Below, in pieces: positions 29,945 to 39,700 of a stretch of DNA of 64,000 nt. The notes below the pieces were generated by a model. The model saw nothing but the letters and a program-made list of their open reading frames with translations, searched no databases and had not been told where the DNA came from. The stretch's first letter is position 1. Every line of letters starts with the position of its first letter. A program made the position numbers and the translations under genes. Origin of the DNA: Christensenellaceae bacterium (lineage in GTDB: Bacteria > Bacillota > Clostridia > Christensenellales > Borkfalkiaceae); NCBI GenBank assembly GCA_022768945.1, contig JALEKY010000020.1, positions 62,001 through 126,000 of the forward strand. The letters run 5' to 3'.

Positions 29945-30556
29945 TCAGTCGCATTGCATAAACGTAACGGGGGAGAAGTCTGTCAAATTGTCTTTTGTTA
30001 TTTCTATGCGTTTTTTCGCCGTTTTATAGTCGGGAAAGTATTTCAGAAATTCTGCGGGCGGTGCGATGTCTATAGTGCATTTATCCGTTTTAAAATGCAT
30101 GGGGATAGTCACTTTCGCGCCGATTGCCTTTGCGTACTGAGCGGCTTCCTTGCCGGTAATCGTGTAATTTCCGCCTACCGGGATAAACAGAATATCCGCG
30201 CCTACTTTGAATTTTTTGGCATTCTCTTCCGAAAATTTTTCCCCGAGATCTCCGAGGTGTAAAACTCTCATCCCGTCCGCGTCAAAGTAAAAAGCAGTAT
30301 TTTGTCCGCGTTTTCTGCCGTTTTCATCGTCGTGATAGCACTTTACGCCCTGAAAAATCGGGTTAGGCTGAGTTATCACTCTGCCGGCGTTAAGCCCTTG
30401 CGAAAAGCTGTGGTCGAAATGTAAATGAGAAACGAGCGCGTAGTCGCAAGTTACCTTTTTCATTTTGTATCCTATGCCGTCGAAAGGATCGGTAACCACC
30501 GAATAGTTTTTTGTTTTTATAAAAAAGCATGAATGTCCGAGATATTCTATAATCAT
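29945..30556 (-). CDS. UPF0173-like metallo-beta-lactamase-fold metal-dependent hydrolase
   Basis: YLGHSCFFIKTKNYSVVTDPFDGIGY, SHLHFDHS, VLHLGDLGE, IPMHFKTDK. Confidence 0.85.
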   Translation of the reverse strand: MIIEYLGHSCFFIKTKNYSVVTDPFDGIGYKMKKVTCDYALVSHLHFDHSFSQGLNAGRVITQPNPIFQGVKCYHDDENGRKRGQNTAFYFDADGMRVLHLGDLGEKFSEENAKKFKVGADILFIPVGGNYTITGKEAAQYAKAIGAKVTIPMHFKTDKCTIDIAPPAEFLKYFPDYKTAKKRIEITKDNLTDFSPVTFMQCD

Positions 30557-30639
30557 TTTTTCACCGTAAAATAAAAAGAGTCGTTTCCGCCGTACAGGCG
30601 GAGTATTCGGGCGGAGTGTTTTTTGTAGGAGGATTCCCG

Positions 30640-31026
30640 TCAGATTTTTTCCGCCGTAACGTTTACGTCGAAGCGTTCGGTCAGTCCGCCGACGAAAGAA
30701 GTGTACGCAAGTTTCAGCGTTACCGAGTTGTCGGTAAGTATTTCGGAAATGTCCGTCGTTCGGGTTTCCACGGGTATTTCGCCGTATTCGGTGGAAAGCT
30801 CGGAAAAGGTGGATTTACCCCTTTCGAAAAGAAGAACGGTGCTTATATCTCCTTCTTTAATTATGCTTACCATGTCTTCGCCTATGACGATTTTCGTGTA
30901 ATTGCCGTTTTCTTCGTCCGAAAAGTCGATTGCGGTGGAGCCGTATTCTTTAAAAACGTTGCCGAAAGCTACGATTTCGTTCGTTTCGCCGTCGACCGTC
31001 GATTTAATAGTGATTTTGTATGCCAT
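30640..31026 (-). CDS. DUF1934 family protein
   Basis: MAYKITIKSTVDGE...STFSELSTEYGEIPVETRTTDI... beta-barrel-like pattern. Confidence 0.75.
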   Translation of the reverse strand: MAYKITIKSTVDGETNEIVAFGNVFKEYGSTAIDFSDEENGNYTKIVIGEDMVSIIKEGDISTVLLFERGKSTFSELSTEYGEIPVETRTTDISEILTDNSVTLKLAYTSFVGGLTERFDVNVTAEKI

Positions 31027-31524
31027 ACGTATCTGTTGTAAAAAAGTAGATTTTTTTTGAAAGATTTTTTTACGAACCGAAAAATTCGCGAGCAACAAAG
31101 TTCGAATTTTCGTTCGTCGTAACGAAACGGTTTTTTCCGTCCGAAAGTATTTATTTGCTATGAGTTTTGATTGTTTGCCTCGGGCAACGCAAAAAAACAG
31201 CGCGGAAAAATGTCCGCAAACGCCCGCTTCTTTATTTTCCGAAAAAAGGATTCTGTCGCCGCTTTGCCTTGAAAAAATAGAAAAGCGTTATTCCGAAAAT
31301 TATTAACTATTTGATTATATACTTTTTTTAAAAAAAAGTAAAGGATTTTAAAGCGCCTGCGTGAGCGAAAGTTTTTTAATTTTATTTTTACGCGGCTTTT
31401 TCGGGGGAACGCAATAGCTCCTGTAAAAAAGTATAAAACGGAAAGAAATATTGCCCGCTGTTTATATGAAATTATAAAAAACGAAGAAAACTCGCGAAAA
31501 AACTCAAAAAGGCTCGTTCAGCCT

Positions 31525-31553
31525 TTGACATTTGTTTAAAATTATTGTAAAAT
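31525..31553 (+). promoter_or_regulatory. Sigma-A type promoter for exported protein gene
   Basis: TTGACA-N17-TAAAAT, about 110 bp before the ATG. Confidence 0.8.
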
Positions 31554-31664
31554 GTTATAGATTCTTAATATAAACGCGCGAGTATATACTTTCGCGGAAG
31601 GTAAAACGGGGGAAAACCGACGGTTTTTAAGGAATTTCCGTTTTGCCCGAAAAAAGGAGCATCT

Positions 31665-33422
31665 ATGAGCAAAAGACTGACACTTTTAACCACGCTTTTG
31701 GTAGCGCTTGTCGTTGCCGTGGGCGCATTATTCTGCACTACCTCGGTTTTTGCGGACGAAACCGAAACTTCGCAAACCGTAGATCTTACGGAATTGTTTT
31801 CGGTAACGAAGGGCGAAGCCGATTTCGCGCTCGATACCGACGGCATTAAAGTAACTTTCGGCACCTGTACCGACGGTAAGGCTACTATAGAAACGAAAAA
31901 AGCGGCTCTCAAGGGCACCTCGTTCGTATGGACGGGCAAAACTCCCGCAAACGATACCGTAGATGAAAACGGCACCGTAACTTTCGAGTTCGAAGGCGTT
32001 ACGGAAAACTCGGTTGCATATCTTACCGGCGCGAGTGTTAACGGTAAGCAGCTTTTCACCGTTACGAACGGCGAATTCAAGGCTAACGAAGAAGCGATTA
32101 CGGGCGACATCAAACTCGCTACGGAAAAGACGATGCTTGTTGGCGTGGCTTACGACGACGTTACCCTCGATTTATATCAGCCTTTCATGACTTCGGTTTC
32201 CGGTTACGGCAAAGCGATAGTCGTAGGTTCGGGCAATTCCAGAAAGGTTTACGGCACGAGCGCGGGTTCCACTACGAGACACACCGTTAAGTTCCTCGAC
32301 ACCGTAGGCACGGTAAAAGGATATATCTTCCAGGGCGATTACAATAAGGAAGACTGGGCGGACGACAAAACTCTCGAAACCGCAAAAGAGGTTATGACTC
32401 ATGCTTACACCGTTAAGGATAAGAGCGAAGTTACTATAGGCGCGCCCGAGTACAAGAACCTCGACAGCTTCGATTACGAAAGCTATAACGAAAAAATCGA
32501 AAACGAAATCAAAGAAGACGGCGAATTCAAATACATAAGTTCGTCCACTTACTTCAATATTCCCGAAGAAATCGAAGACTATATTTCGAGCGAGTACTTC
32601 TCCAACGAAGACCTCAACTTCGAAATTTATTACAAAGCTCCCGATTCTTCCGACTTCACGCACCTCAGCAGCACTTCCACGAGATTTTCTCTTTCCAAGC
32701 TCGGCGCTTACGAATTCTACGTTCTCGCGACGGATCCGTTGAAGAACGCCCTCGAAATAGACGACGAATGGGAACTCAAAATCATAGGAGGAACGAGAGG
32801 TTTCTACGAAGGCACTACTCTTAAAGTCCCGGTATTCGGTTTCTATATGGGTAACAGAGGTCCTCAGGTAGAAGCGGCTTCTTCAAGTCAGAACGACGGC
32901 TTCGTAGGTTCCACTTACAGCGGCGTTAAGTCGTTCACTATAAAGGGTATCGACACCACCACCGAGTATACTCTTTGGTACAATCCCAAGGCTGACATTA
33001 TTTCGACTCCCGAGGGAAAGACCGAAGAAGCGGCTAAGGCAGAAGGTTGGGTAAAAATCGGTACGAAAGAAGAATTCGACAAAGTAAAGGCTACGCTCTT
33101 CTCCGACGTTAAGGACGTTAAGTTCTCCGATCTTGCATGGAGTACTTCCGCTCTCACATTTAAGCCCGTAAAAACCGGTTCGTACGCGGTAGAGTGCACG
33201 GTGTTCGATTCCGAGGCAAACACCGCTACAGGCTTTACTAAGGTTATCAACGTTAAGAGCTCGGTCAGAACCGTTACGGTAGACACCACTTCCGTCTGGT
33301 TCGAAAAGAACTGGAAATCCGTGTTGTTCCTCGGCATAGCGGGACTTTCTCTTATCGGTATAATCGTTCTTCTCTTCGTTAAACCCAGGGAAGAACAGGA
33401 CGTAATGGTTAAAAAGTCCTAA
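31665..33422 (+). CDS. Predicted secreted, membrane-anchored surface protein of unknown function (585 aa)
   Basis: Signal peptide MSKRLTLLTTLLVALVVAVGALFCTTSVFADE; C-terminal TM SVLFLGIAGLSLIGIIVLLFVKPREEQD; AAAAGGAGC RBS. Confidence 0.85.
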   Translation: MSKRLTLLTTLLVALVVAVGALFCTTSVFADETETSQTVDLTELFSVTKGEADFALDTDGIKVTFGTCTDGKATIETKKAALKGTSFVWTGKTPANDTVDENGTVTFEFEGVTENSVAYLTGASVNGKQLFTVTNGEFKANEEAITGDIKLATEKTMLVGVAYDDVTLDLYQPFMTSVSGYGKAIVVGSGNSRKVYGTSAGSTTRHTVKFLDTVGTVKGYIFQGDYNKEDWADDKTLETAKEVMTHAYTVKDKSEVTIGAPEYKNLDSFDYESYNEKIENEIKEDGEFKYISSSTYFNIPEEIEDYISSEYFSNEDLNFEIYYKAPDSSDFTHLSSTSTRFSLSKLGAYEFYVLATDPLKNALEIDDEWELKIIGGTRGFYEGTTLKVPVFGFYMGNRGPQVEAASSSQNDGFVGSTYSGVKSFTIKGIDTTTEYTLWYNPKADIISTPEGKTEEAAKAEGWVKIGTKEEFDKVKATLFSDVKDVKFSDLAWSTSALTFKPVKTGSYAVECTVFDSEANTATGFTKVINVKSSVRTVTVDTTSVWFEKNWKSVLFLGIAGLSLIGIIVLLFVKPREEQDVMVKKS

Positions 33423-33461
33423 GCTTATATAATATATAATGACAGTAACTATATAATGACA

Positions 33462-33497
33462 ATAACTCCGTTCGGAAAACTCGGGCGGAGTTGTTTT
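33462..33497 (+). terminator. Terminator after surface protein gene
   Basis: AACTCCG...CGGAGTT + GTTTTAT. Confidence 0.6.
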
Positions 33498-33564
33498 ATA
33501 TAGCGGATTGCTCGGTTGCTTATAAGTCTTTTGCCTTTGGTTAAGATTTAACAGAAAATTTGAC

Positions 33565-33592
33565 GTTAGGGATAAGGAATAGAATTCCTATA
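33565..33592. repeat. Solo terminal repeat of the MITE-like element family
   Basis: GTTAGGGATAAGGAATAGAATTCCTATA compared with the 63.3 kb terminus GTTAGTGATAAGGAATAGAATCCCTGTC. Confidence 0.65.
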
Positions 33593-33619
33593 TAAATCCG
33601 TTTAAAAGGAGTCGGACTC

Positions 33620-33811
33620 ATGCTTTTACGACAGATTGAATATGAAAAAAACGGTATAAGTTACGAGTATGTGGTTCTTACGGGAAAAATAATGAATCGC
33701 GCGGGAACAGACGTTTGCCCGATGGAAAAAACGGTAGAAAACATTTCGGACGCAGAAGAAGCGTATAATGCGCTGAAAGAGAAACTTTTCGCTATGGCGG
33801 CGAAGAAGTAA
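33620..33811 (+). CDS. Small hypothetical protein (63 aa)
   Basis: RBS AAAAGGAGTCGGACTC before ATG; coding-like composition. Confidence 0.55.
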   Translation: MLLRQIEYEKNGISYEYVVLTGKIMNRAGTDVCPMEKTVENISDAEEAYNALKEKLFAMAAKK

Positions 33812-34035
33812 GTTGCCGATAATTAAGTTTTCTGAGCGCGAGAGGCGAGTAAAACTTACCGGGCGCGGCTTTTTTTAAAGCGCGGCGATTATTAAAAAGT
33901 CGCATTTTTCGCACATTATTAAGCGTTATCGTATTGAGATATTCCTTTTTGTAATACTTGGTTAGTCGAAATAAATATTTTACATTTTGGCTAAACGGGT
34001 ATATAATAATAAAAAACGAAAAAACGGAGGCTGAT

Positions 34036-34515
34036 ATGAAAAAAACTCTTGTAGCATATTTTTCCGCAAGCGGCGTAACGAAAAAGATAGCCGAAAAACT
34101 TGCGAAAGTCGCAAACGCAGATTTGTTCGAAATTAAACCCGCTAAGCCGTATACTTGCGAAGATCTTGACTGGACAAATAAAAACAGCCGTTCCACGCTT
34201 GAGATGAAAGATTTGTCTTCCCGCCCGGAAATAGCCGAAAAGCTCGGCAATATGTCCGAGTACGATACGGTTTTCGTGGGCTTCCCGATTTGGTGGTACG
34301 TTGCGCCTACCATTATCGATACTTTCCTTGAAAGTTATGATTTCGGAGGAAAAACGATTATTCCGTTCGCTACGAGCGGAGGAAGCGGACTCGGTAAAAC
34401 CGAAGAAAATTTCCGAAAACTCCTCGGCAAAAACGTTACCGTAGAGAGCGGCAAGGTGTTAAATCGCGCTTCTGAAGGGGAAGTTCAAGCTTGGGTAAAA
34501 ACGCTCGGTTTGTAA
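34036..34515 (+). CDS. Flavodoxin family protein
   Basis: MKKTLVAYFSASGVTKKIAEKLA; FVGFPIWWYVAPTIIDTFLESYDFGGKTIIPFATSGGSG. Confidence 0.9.
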   Translation: MKKTLVAYFSASGVTKKIAEKLAKVANADLFEIKPAKPYTCEDLDWTNKNSRSTLEMKDLSSRPEIAEKLGNMSEYDTVFVGFPIWWYVAPTIIDTFLESYDFGGKTIIPFATSGGSGLGKTEENFRKLLGKNVTVESGKVLNRASEGEVQAWVKTLGL

Positions 34516-34549
34516 TTCTCGGGATTCAAGGCTCGCTACGGAGGAAATA

Positions 34550-34840
34550 ATGAAACATTATATAATAGTTAAATTTAAAGAGGGCGTCGAATGGAGAAAG
34601 CTTATTCCGGAAATTAAAGAATTGTTTTCTTCTGTTTGCGATATCGACGGGGTGGAGAGCGCCTTCCATCGGCCTTCGATAAGTTCTCTTCCCAATCGCT
34701 TCGATTATATGATTGAACTCGTTTGCAGAGGACAGGGGCTTGAAAATTTCCTCGCTTCGGATATTCACCGCGAGTGGAAAGCTCGCTACGGCGAACTTTT
34801 CGACAAGAAAGCCATATTCGATTGCGAAGAGGACGAATAA
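34550..34840 (+). CDS. Dabb (stress-response A/B barrel) family protein
   Basis: MKHYIIVKFKEGVEW...FDYMIELVCRGQGLENFLASDIHREWK. Confidence 0.75.
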   Translation: MKHYIIVKFKEGVEWRKLIPEIKELFSSVCDIDGVESAFHRPSISSLPNRFDYMIELVCRGQGLENFLASDIHREWKARYGELFDKKAIFDCEEDE

Positions 34841-34943
34841 CTGCATTTCGTTCGAGCGAAGCTCGTCCGTCGAACCGAAAAACTTAAATAAAAAGTATAA
34901 AAGAAAATTCTTCTGTCAAAAATCATGGCAGAGGAATTTTTTT

Positions 34944-35366
34944 ATGCAAAAAACTTTTTTCGCGTTTGCGTTGTGCTTATTTTGTCTGTTTGCCACGCTG
35001 TGGCTTTCTAAGGAGGAGCTGAGCGAAAACGGCGTCAAAACTTACGCCGGCGGACTTTCTTCACTGACCGATTTCTTTTCGGTCGAACGGGAGGACTGCA
35101 ACTTGAGCTTTTTTGACTCGTCTCCGTTTCGGTTTAAGGCGGAAAGCGTGTTTGTAAAGGGCGAGTGCGATTTGAAAAACATAGCGAAAAAATACGACGC
35201 TTCAATCGTGAAAATTATAAAAAACGGCGATATAATCGAATATTATATGTTTTCACAGAGGCTTCGCGGGCGAGTAATCGCGGGAGGGGAAACGGTTAAT
35301 CTGCACGTTGCGGTATCGTCGTACGGGTACACGATAGGAACGCCTTTTATATTTTGCGGGTATTAG
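34944..35366 (+). CDS. Hypothetical exported protein next to SpoIIQ-like gene (YwmB-like position)
   Basis: ATG after GAGGAA RBS; hydrophobic N-terminus MQKTFFAFALCLFCLFATLWL. Confidence 0.6.
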   Translation: MQKTFFAFALCLFCLFATLWLSKEELSENGVKTYAGGLSSLTDFFSVEREDCNLSFFDSSPFRFKAESVFVKGECDLKNIAKKYDASIVKIIKNGDIIEYYMFSQRLRGRVIAGGETVNLHVAVSSYGYTIGTPFIFCGY

Positions 35367-35515
35367 CCCGACTATTATGGTTAGCGACAAAGAATGTAAT
35401 CCCTAAGAAAAAATTTTTCGGGCGGGTATAAAAACAAAGAACAAAGTAAATAATCAAAACGAAAACGAGGGGCAAAACCGATTTCCCTCGGCAAAATAAA
35501 GGAGGTACGGACTTT

Positions 35516-36223
35516 ATGTCGGACAATGTTAAGAAAAACAAATCGGAAGTAAAAAAGAATATTCTGTACGCGCTGTGGATTGTGCTTTTGGTTGCGGCAA
35601 TGACCGCTTCGGTGATAGTCGTCGCTAAGATATCTAAAGACAGAAGCAGTCAGATAGACAATCCCCAGGACAGTCAGACTATTGCGGACGAGGCTTCGGG
35701 AGACGGCTCCTCGGACGAGAAAGACGACAGCTCGGGCAAGGGCGGCACGGAACAGGGGGACGATAAGCCGTCGGGCGGCGAGACCGAACCCGTAGATACG
35801 AAAATCGTATTCGCGATGCCTATGAAAAACGCCGAAGTCATCAAGAAGTACACGCACGACACGGTGGTGTTCAATTCCACGCTCGGCGCGTATATGGGGC
35901 ACCTTGCAATAGATTATAAGGCGACCGATAACGACGACGTGTATTGCGTTTACGACGGGGTTGTGGAAAGCGTTCAGACTTCGTATCTTACCGGAACGAC
36001 CATAACGATTAATCACGGCAACGGTCTGAAAACCGTTTACAACTCGGTAGAGGCGGACGAAAAACTGTACGAGGGCAAGAAAGTCGAAAAAGGGGAAGTG
36101 CTCGGCAAGATTTCCGCAAACAATCTTCAGGAATACAAAGACGGCGCGCATCTGCATTTCGAGGTAATTAAAAACAACGAAAAGATAGATCCCGAAGAAT
36201 ATCTTATAGGCGAAGAAAAGTAA
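35516..36223 (+). CDS. M23 family peptidase, SpoIIQ-like
   Basis: N-terminal TM, acidic/Ser-Gly linker, LytM domain with GHLAIDY and HLHFEV motifs. Confidence 0.8.
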   Translation: MSDNVKKNKSEVKKNILYALWIVLLVAAMTASVIVVAKISKDRSSQIDNPQDSQTIADEASGDGSSDEKDDSSGKGGTEQGDDKPSGGETEPVDTKIVFAMPMKNAEVIKKYTHDTVVFNSTLGAYMGHLAIDYKATDNDDVYCVYDGVVESVQTSYLTGTTITINHGNGLKTVYNSVEADEKLYEGKKVEKGEVLGKISANNLQEYKDGAHLHFEVIKNNEKIDPEEYLIGEEK

Positions 36224-36261
36224 CTACGTCCGGCAGGAACAAAAAATAATTTTTTAAATAA

Positions 36262-36293
36262 CCCGCGTTTATCTCACGTTAACGCGGGCTTTT
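36262..36293 (+). terminator. Terminator after M23 gene
   Basis: CCCGCGTT-tatctcacgtt-AACGCGGG + CTTTT. Confidence 0.75.
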
Positions 36294-36346
36294 GCTGTTT
36301 TTACGACATGATATCCGTTTGCGCTTTCGAACTGCGTTTTGCATAA

Positions 36347-36370
36347 TGTAGGGGCGAGCATTTCTCGTTC
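36347..36370. repeat. Dispersed GTAGGGGCGAGCATTTCTCG element
   Basis: TGTAGGGGCGAGCATTTCTCGTTC; related copies elsewhere in window. Confidence 0.6.
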
Positions 36371-36682
36371 TCGATTTTGCTTCTCAAAAGCACATTTTTG
36401 CTTGTTGAATGAGGCATGGCGAACGTCGCTCGTTATGAGAACAAACTTTTCACCTTACTTGTCGGCGGTCGCCGCCCATTGCTCGTCCTCATTCTCGCCC
36501 GCGGTTTTGAAGACGGCAATTAAACGATTTTTTAAAACGGAAGGGGGGACGTATTCTCAGCCGGGGTGCCGATTCAAGCGGTGCCTCCGCCGCGAGGCCG
36601 GGCGCGTACGAACGTGTGAAACCGAGTATGCACGCGCGAGTATGCGCGCGAAATACTATATAAGTATATTTTAATATTTTTA

Positions 36683-36711
36683 TTGACTTTGCAATGAAAA
36701 AGATGTATAAT
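36683..36711 (+). promoter_or_regulatory. Sigma-A type promoter for nifJ
   Basis: TTGACT-N17-TATAAT. Confidence 0.85.
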
Positions 36712-36799
36712 TGAAACCGACGGCTAAAGAGAGGGTAAATCTCTTTTTTCGCAAAATAACAATAAAAATTAATTTTCATATAAACACGGAGGGTTTCAA

Positions 36800-39700
36800 A
36801 TGAAAAAGATGACGATTGACGGCAATACAGCCGCCAGCCATGTCGCCTATGCTTTCAGCGAAGTTGCGGCTATCTATCCGATAACTCCTTCTTCTCCGAT
36901 GGCTGAAGTTGCCGACGAATGGTCTGCTACGGGCAGAACCAATATGTTCGGTCAGAAATTAAGACTTGCCGAAATGCAGTCCGAAGCAGGCGCTGCGGGC
37001 GCCGTACACGGTTCGCTTTCCGCCGGCGCGCTCACCACGACTTATACCGCAAGTCAGGGCTTGCTTCTTATGATTCCGAATATGTATAAAATCGCGGGCG
37101 AATTGTTGCCCACGGTATTCCACGTAAGCGCAAGAGCTCTTGCCGCTCATTCGCTTAATATTTTCGGAGATCATTCGGACGTTATGGCTTGCCGCCAGAC
37201 CGGTTTCGCTATGCTTTCGAGCTGCTCCGTTCAGGAAGTTATGGATTTGGCTTTGGTAGCGCATCTTTCCACGCTCGACGCGAAAGTTCCGTTCCTGCAT
37301 TTCTTCGACGGTTTCAGAACCAGCCACGAGGTTTCAAAAATCGACGTAATCGATTACGACGAAATGAAACCCCTCGTAAATATGGAAGCAATCAAAAATT
37401 TCCGTTCCCGCGCGCTCAACCCCGAACACCCCGTTCAGAAGGGCACCGCGCAGAATGCCGATACATACTTCCAGAACAGAGAAACGGCTAACAAGTACTA
37501 CCTCGCTACGCCCGCAATCGTTCAGGGATATATGGATAAGGTTTCCGCCCTCACCGGCAGAAGCTATCACCTCTTCGATTACGTAGGCGCGCCCGACGCG
37601 GAGTACGTTACCGTAGTTATGGGCAGTGGTGCGGAAGCTATTGAAGAGACGATAAACAAGCTCAATAAAGAAGGTCATAAGCTCGGCGTTATCAAAGTAC
37701 GTCTTTACAGACCTTTCGCTACCGAAGCTTTCATTGCGGCAATCCCCGCAACCTGCAAGAAGATCGCCGTTCTCGACAGAACCAAAGAAGCCGGCTCGCT
37801 CGGTGAACCGCTTTACCTCGACGTATGCGCGGCTCTTCTCGAAAAGGGCATGAAGAACATAGAAGTCGTAGGCGGCAGATACGGTCTCGGCAGCAAGGAA
37901 TTCAATCCTTCGATGGTTTACGCCGTTTATAAAAATCTCGAAGCTAAGCAGAGCAAAAATCACTTCACCATCGGTATTTACGACGATATTACGAACACTT
38001 CGCTCGACTTCTCCGAGAAGTACGACGCTGCTCCCGAGGGCACCATTTCCTGTAAGTTCTACGGTTTGGGTTCGGACGGTACCGTCGGCGCGAACAAGAA
38101 CACGATAAAGATTATAGGCGACCATACGGACAAGTACGCTCAGGGTTATTTCTTCTACGACTCCAAGAAGTCCGGCGGTATAACCGTTTCTCACCTTAGA
38201 TTCGGTGATACGCCCATTCAGTCGTCCTACCTTATCGACGCCGCGGACTTCATCGCTTGCCACAATCCCTCGTACGTTACCCGTTACGATATGGTAACCG
38301 ATTTGAAACAGGGCGGTAAATTCCTCCTCAACTGTAGCTGGAATACTCCGGAGCTTCTTTCCAAGCACCTGCCCGCTTCGATGAAGCGCGCTTTGGCTGC
38401 GAAGAAAGCTCAGCTTTATACTATCGACGCTATTAAGATCGCCGGCGAAATCGGTCTCGGCGGAAGAACCAACACTATTTTGCAGTCTGCGTTCTTCCTT
38501 ATCAATTCTGACATTATGCCGTATAAAGACGCGCAGGATTTCATGAAGAAGATGGCTTACAAGTCCTTTGCAAAGAAGGGCGACGCCGTAGTAAACATGA
38601 ACTATGCCGCTATCGAATCCGCAGAGGCTAACCTCGTTAAGGTTGAAATCCCCGCGGACTGGGCTACCGCTACCGAAGGCGCGGAACCCGTAAAACTCGC
38701 TAACAACGAATACTTCAAAAACGTTGTTCATCCTATACTCGTACTCGAAGGGGATAAACTTCCCTCGTCCGCTTTCAATGCAGACGGTCACGTTCCCACC
38801 GGAACCACCAAGTACGAAAAACGCGGCGTTGCGGTTAAAATACCTAAGTGGGTTGCCGAAAATTGTATTCAGTGTAACCAGTGCGCGTTTGTTTGTCCGC
38901 ACGCTTGTATCCGTCCCGCTGTAAACGAAGCAGGCGCGGAGAAGCCCGCAAGCTACGAAACCAAAGCTTGCACCGGCTTAAAAGGTTACGAGTTCAGAAT
39001 GCAGGTATCGCCCCTCGATTGTATGGGTTGCGGTGTATGCGCTAACATCTGCCCGGCTAAAACGCCCGCTCTCGTTATGACTCCGTTCGAAAGCCTTGCA
39101 GAAACTGAAGAAGTCAACTACGAATACTCCGAAAAACTTCCCAAGGTCGACACCGCTTCGTTTAAGAGAAACACCGTAAAGGGTTCGCAATTCAATAAGC
39201 CCTTGTTCGAGTTCTCGGGCGCATGCGCGGGCTGCGGCGAAACTCCTTACATAAAAGTTATAACTCAGATGTTCGGTGACAGAATGGTTGTGGCTAACGC
39301 TACCGGTTGTTCGTCCATTTACGGCGGTTCTTCGCCTACGTGCCCGTACACCACTAACGACGAAGGTCACGGTCCCGCATGGGCTAACAGCTTGTTCGAA
39401 GACAACGCCGAATTCGGTTACGGCTTCAACCTCGCTTACGGTCAGAGACGCGCTAAGGTTGCCGAAAAGATCGAAGCGCTTATGAACGAGTGCGACGATT
39501 GGGCGGAAGCAAAAGAAGCTTGCCAAGAATGGCTCGAAAACAGAAAGAGCGCGGAAGGCAGCAAAGCCGCTTCCAAAAAGCTCGTTGAAGTTATAGAAAA
39601 ATGCGATAAGTGCGGATGCAAGCACGACGAGCTTGTAGGCGAAATTCTCGCGGCTAAAGATTGCCTCGTTAAGAAGTCCATATGGATTTTCGGCGGCGAC

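Noticed and set aside
36339-36674. 111-aa ORF upstream of nifJ
   Set aside because: Covers a repeat-containing intergenic region; no RBS and no coding signature
37334-38902. 522-aa minus-strand ORF opposite nifJ
   Set aside because: Shadow ORF; the plus strand encodes conserved nifJ throughout and the minus translation has no recognisable motif
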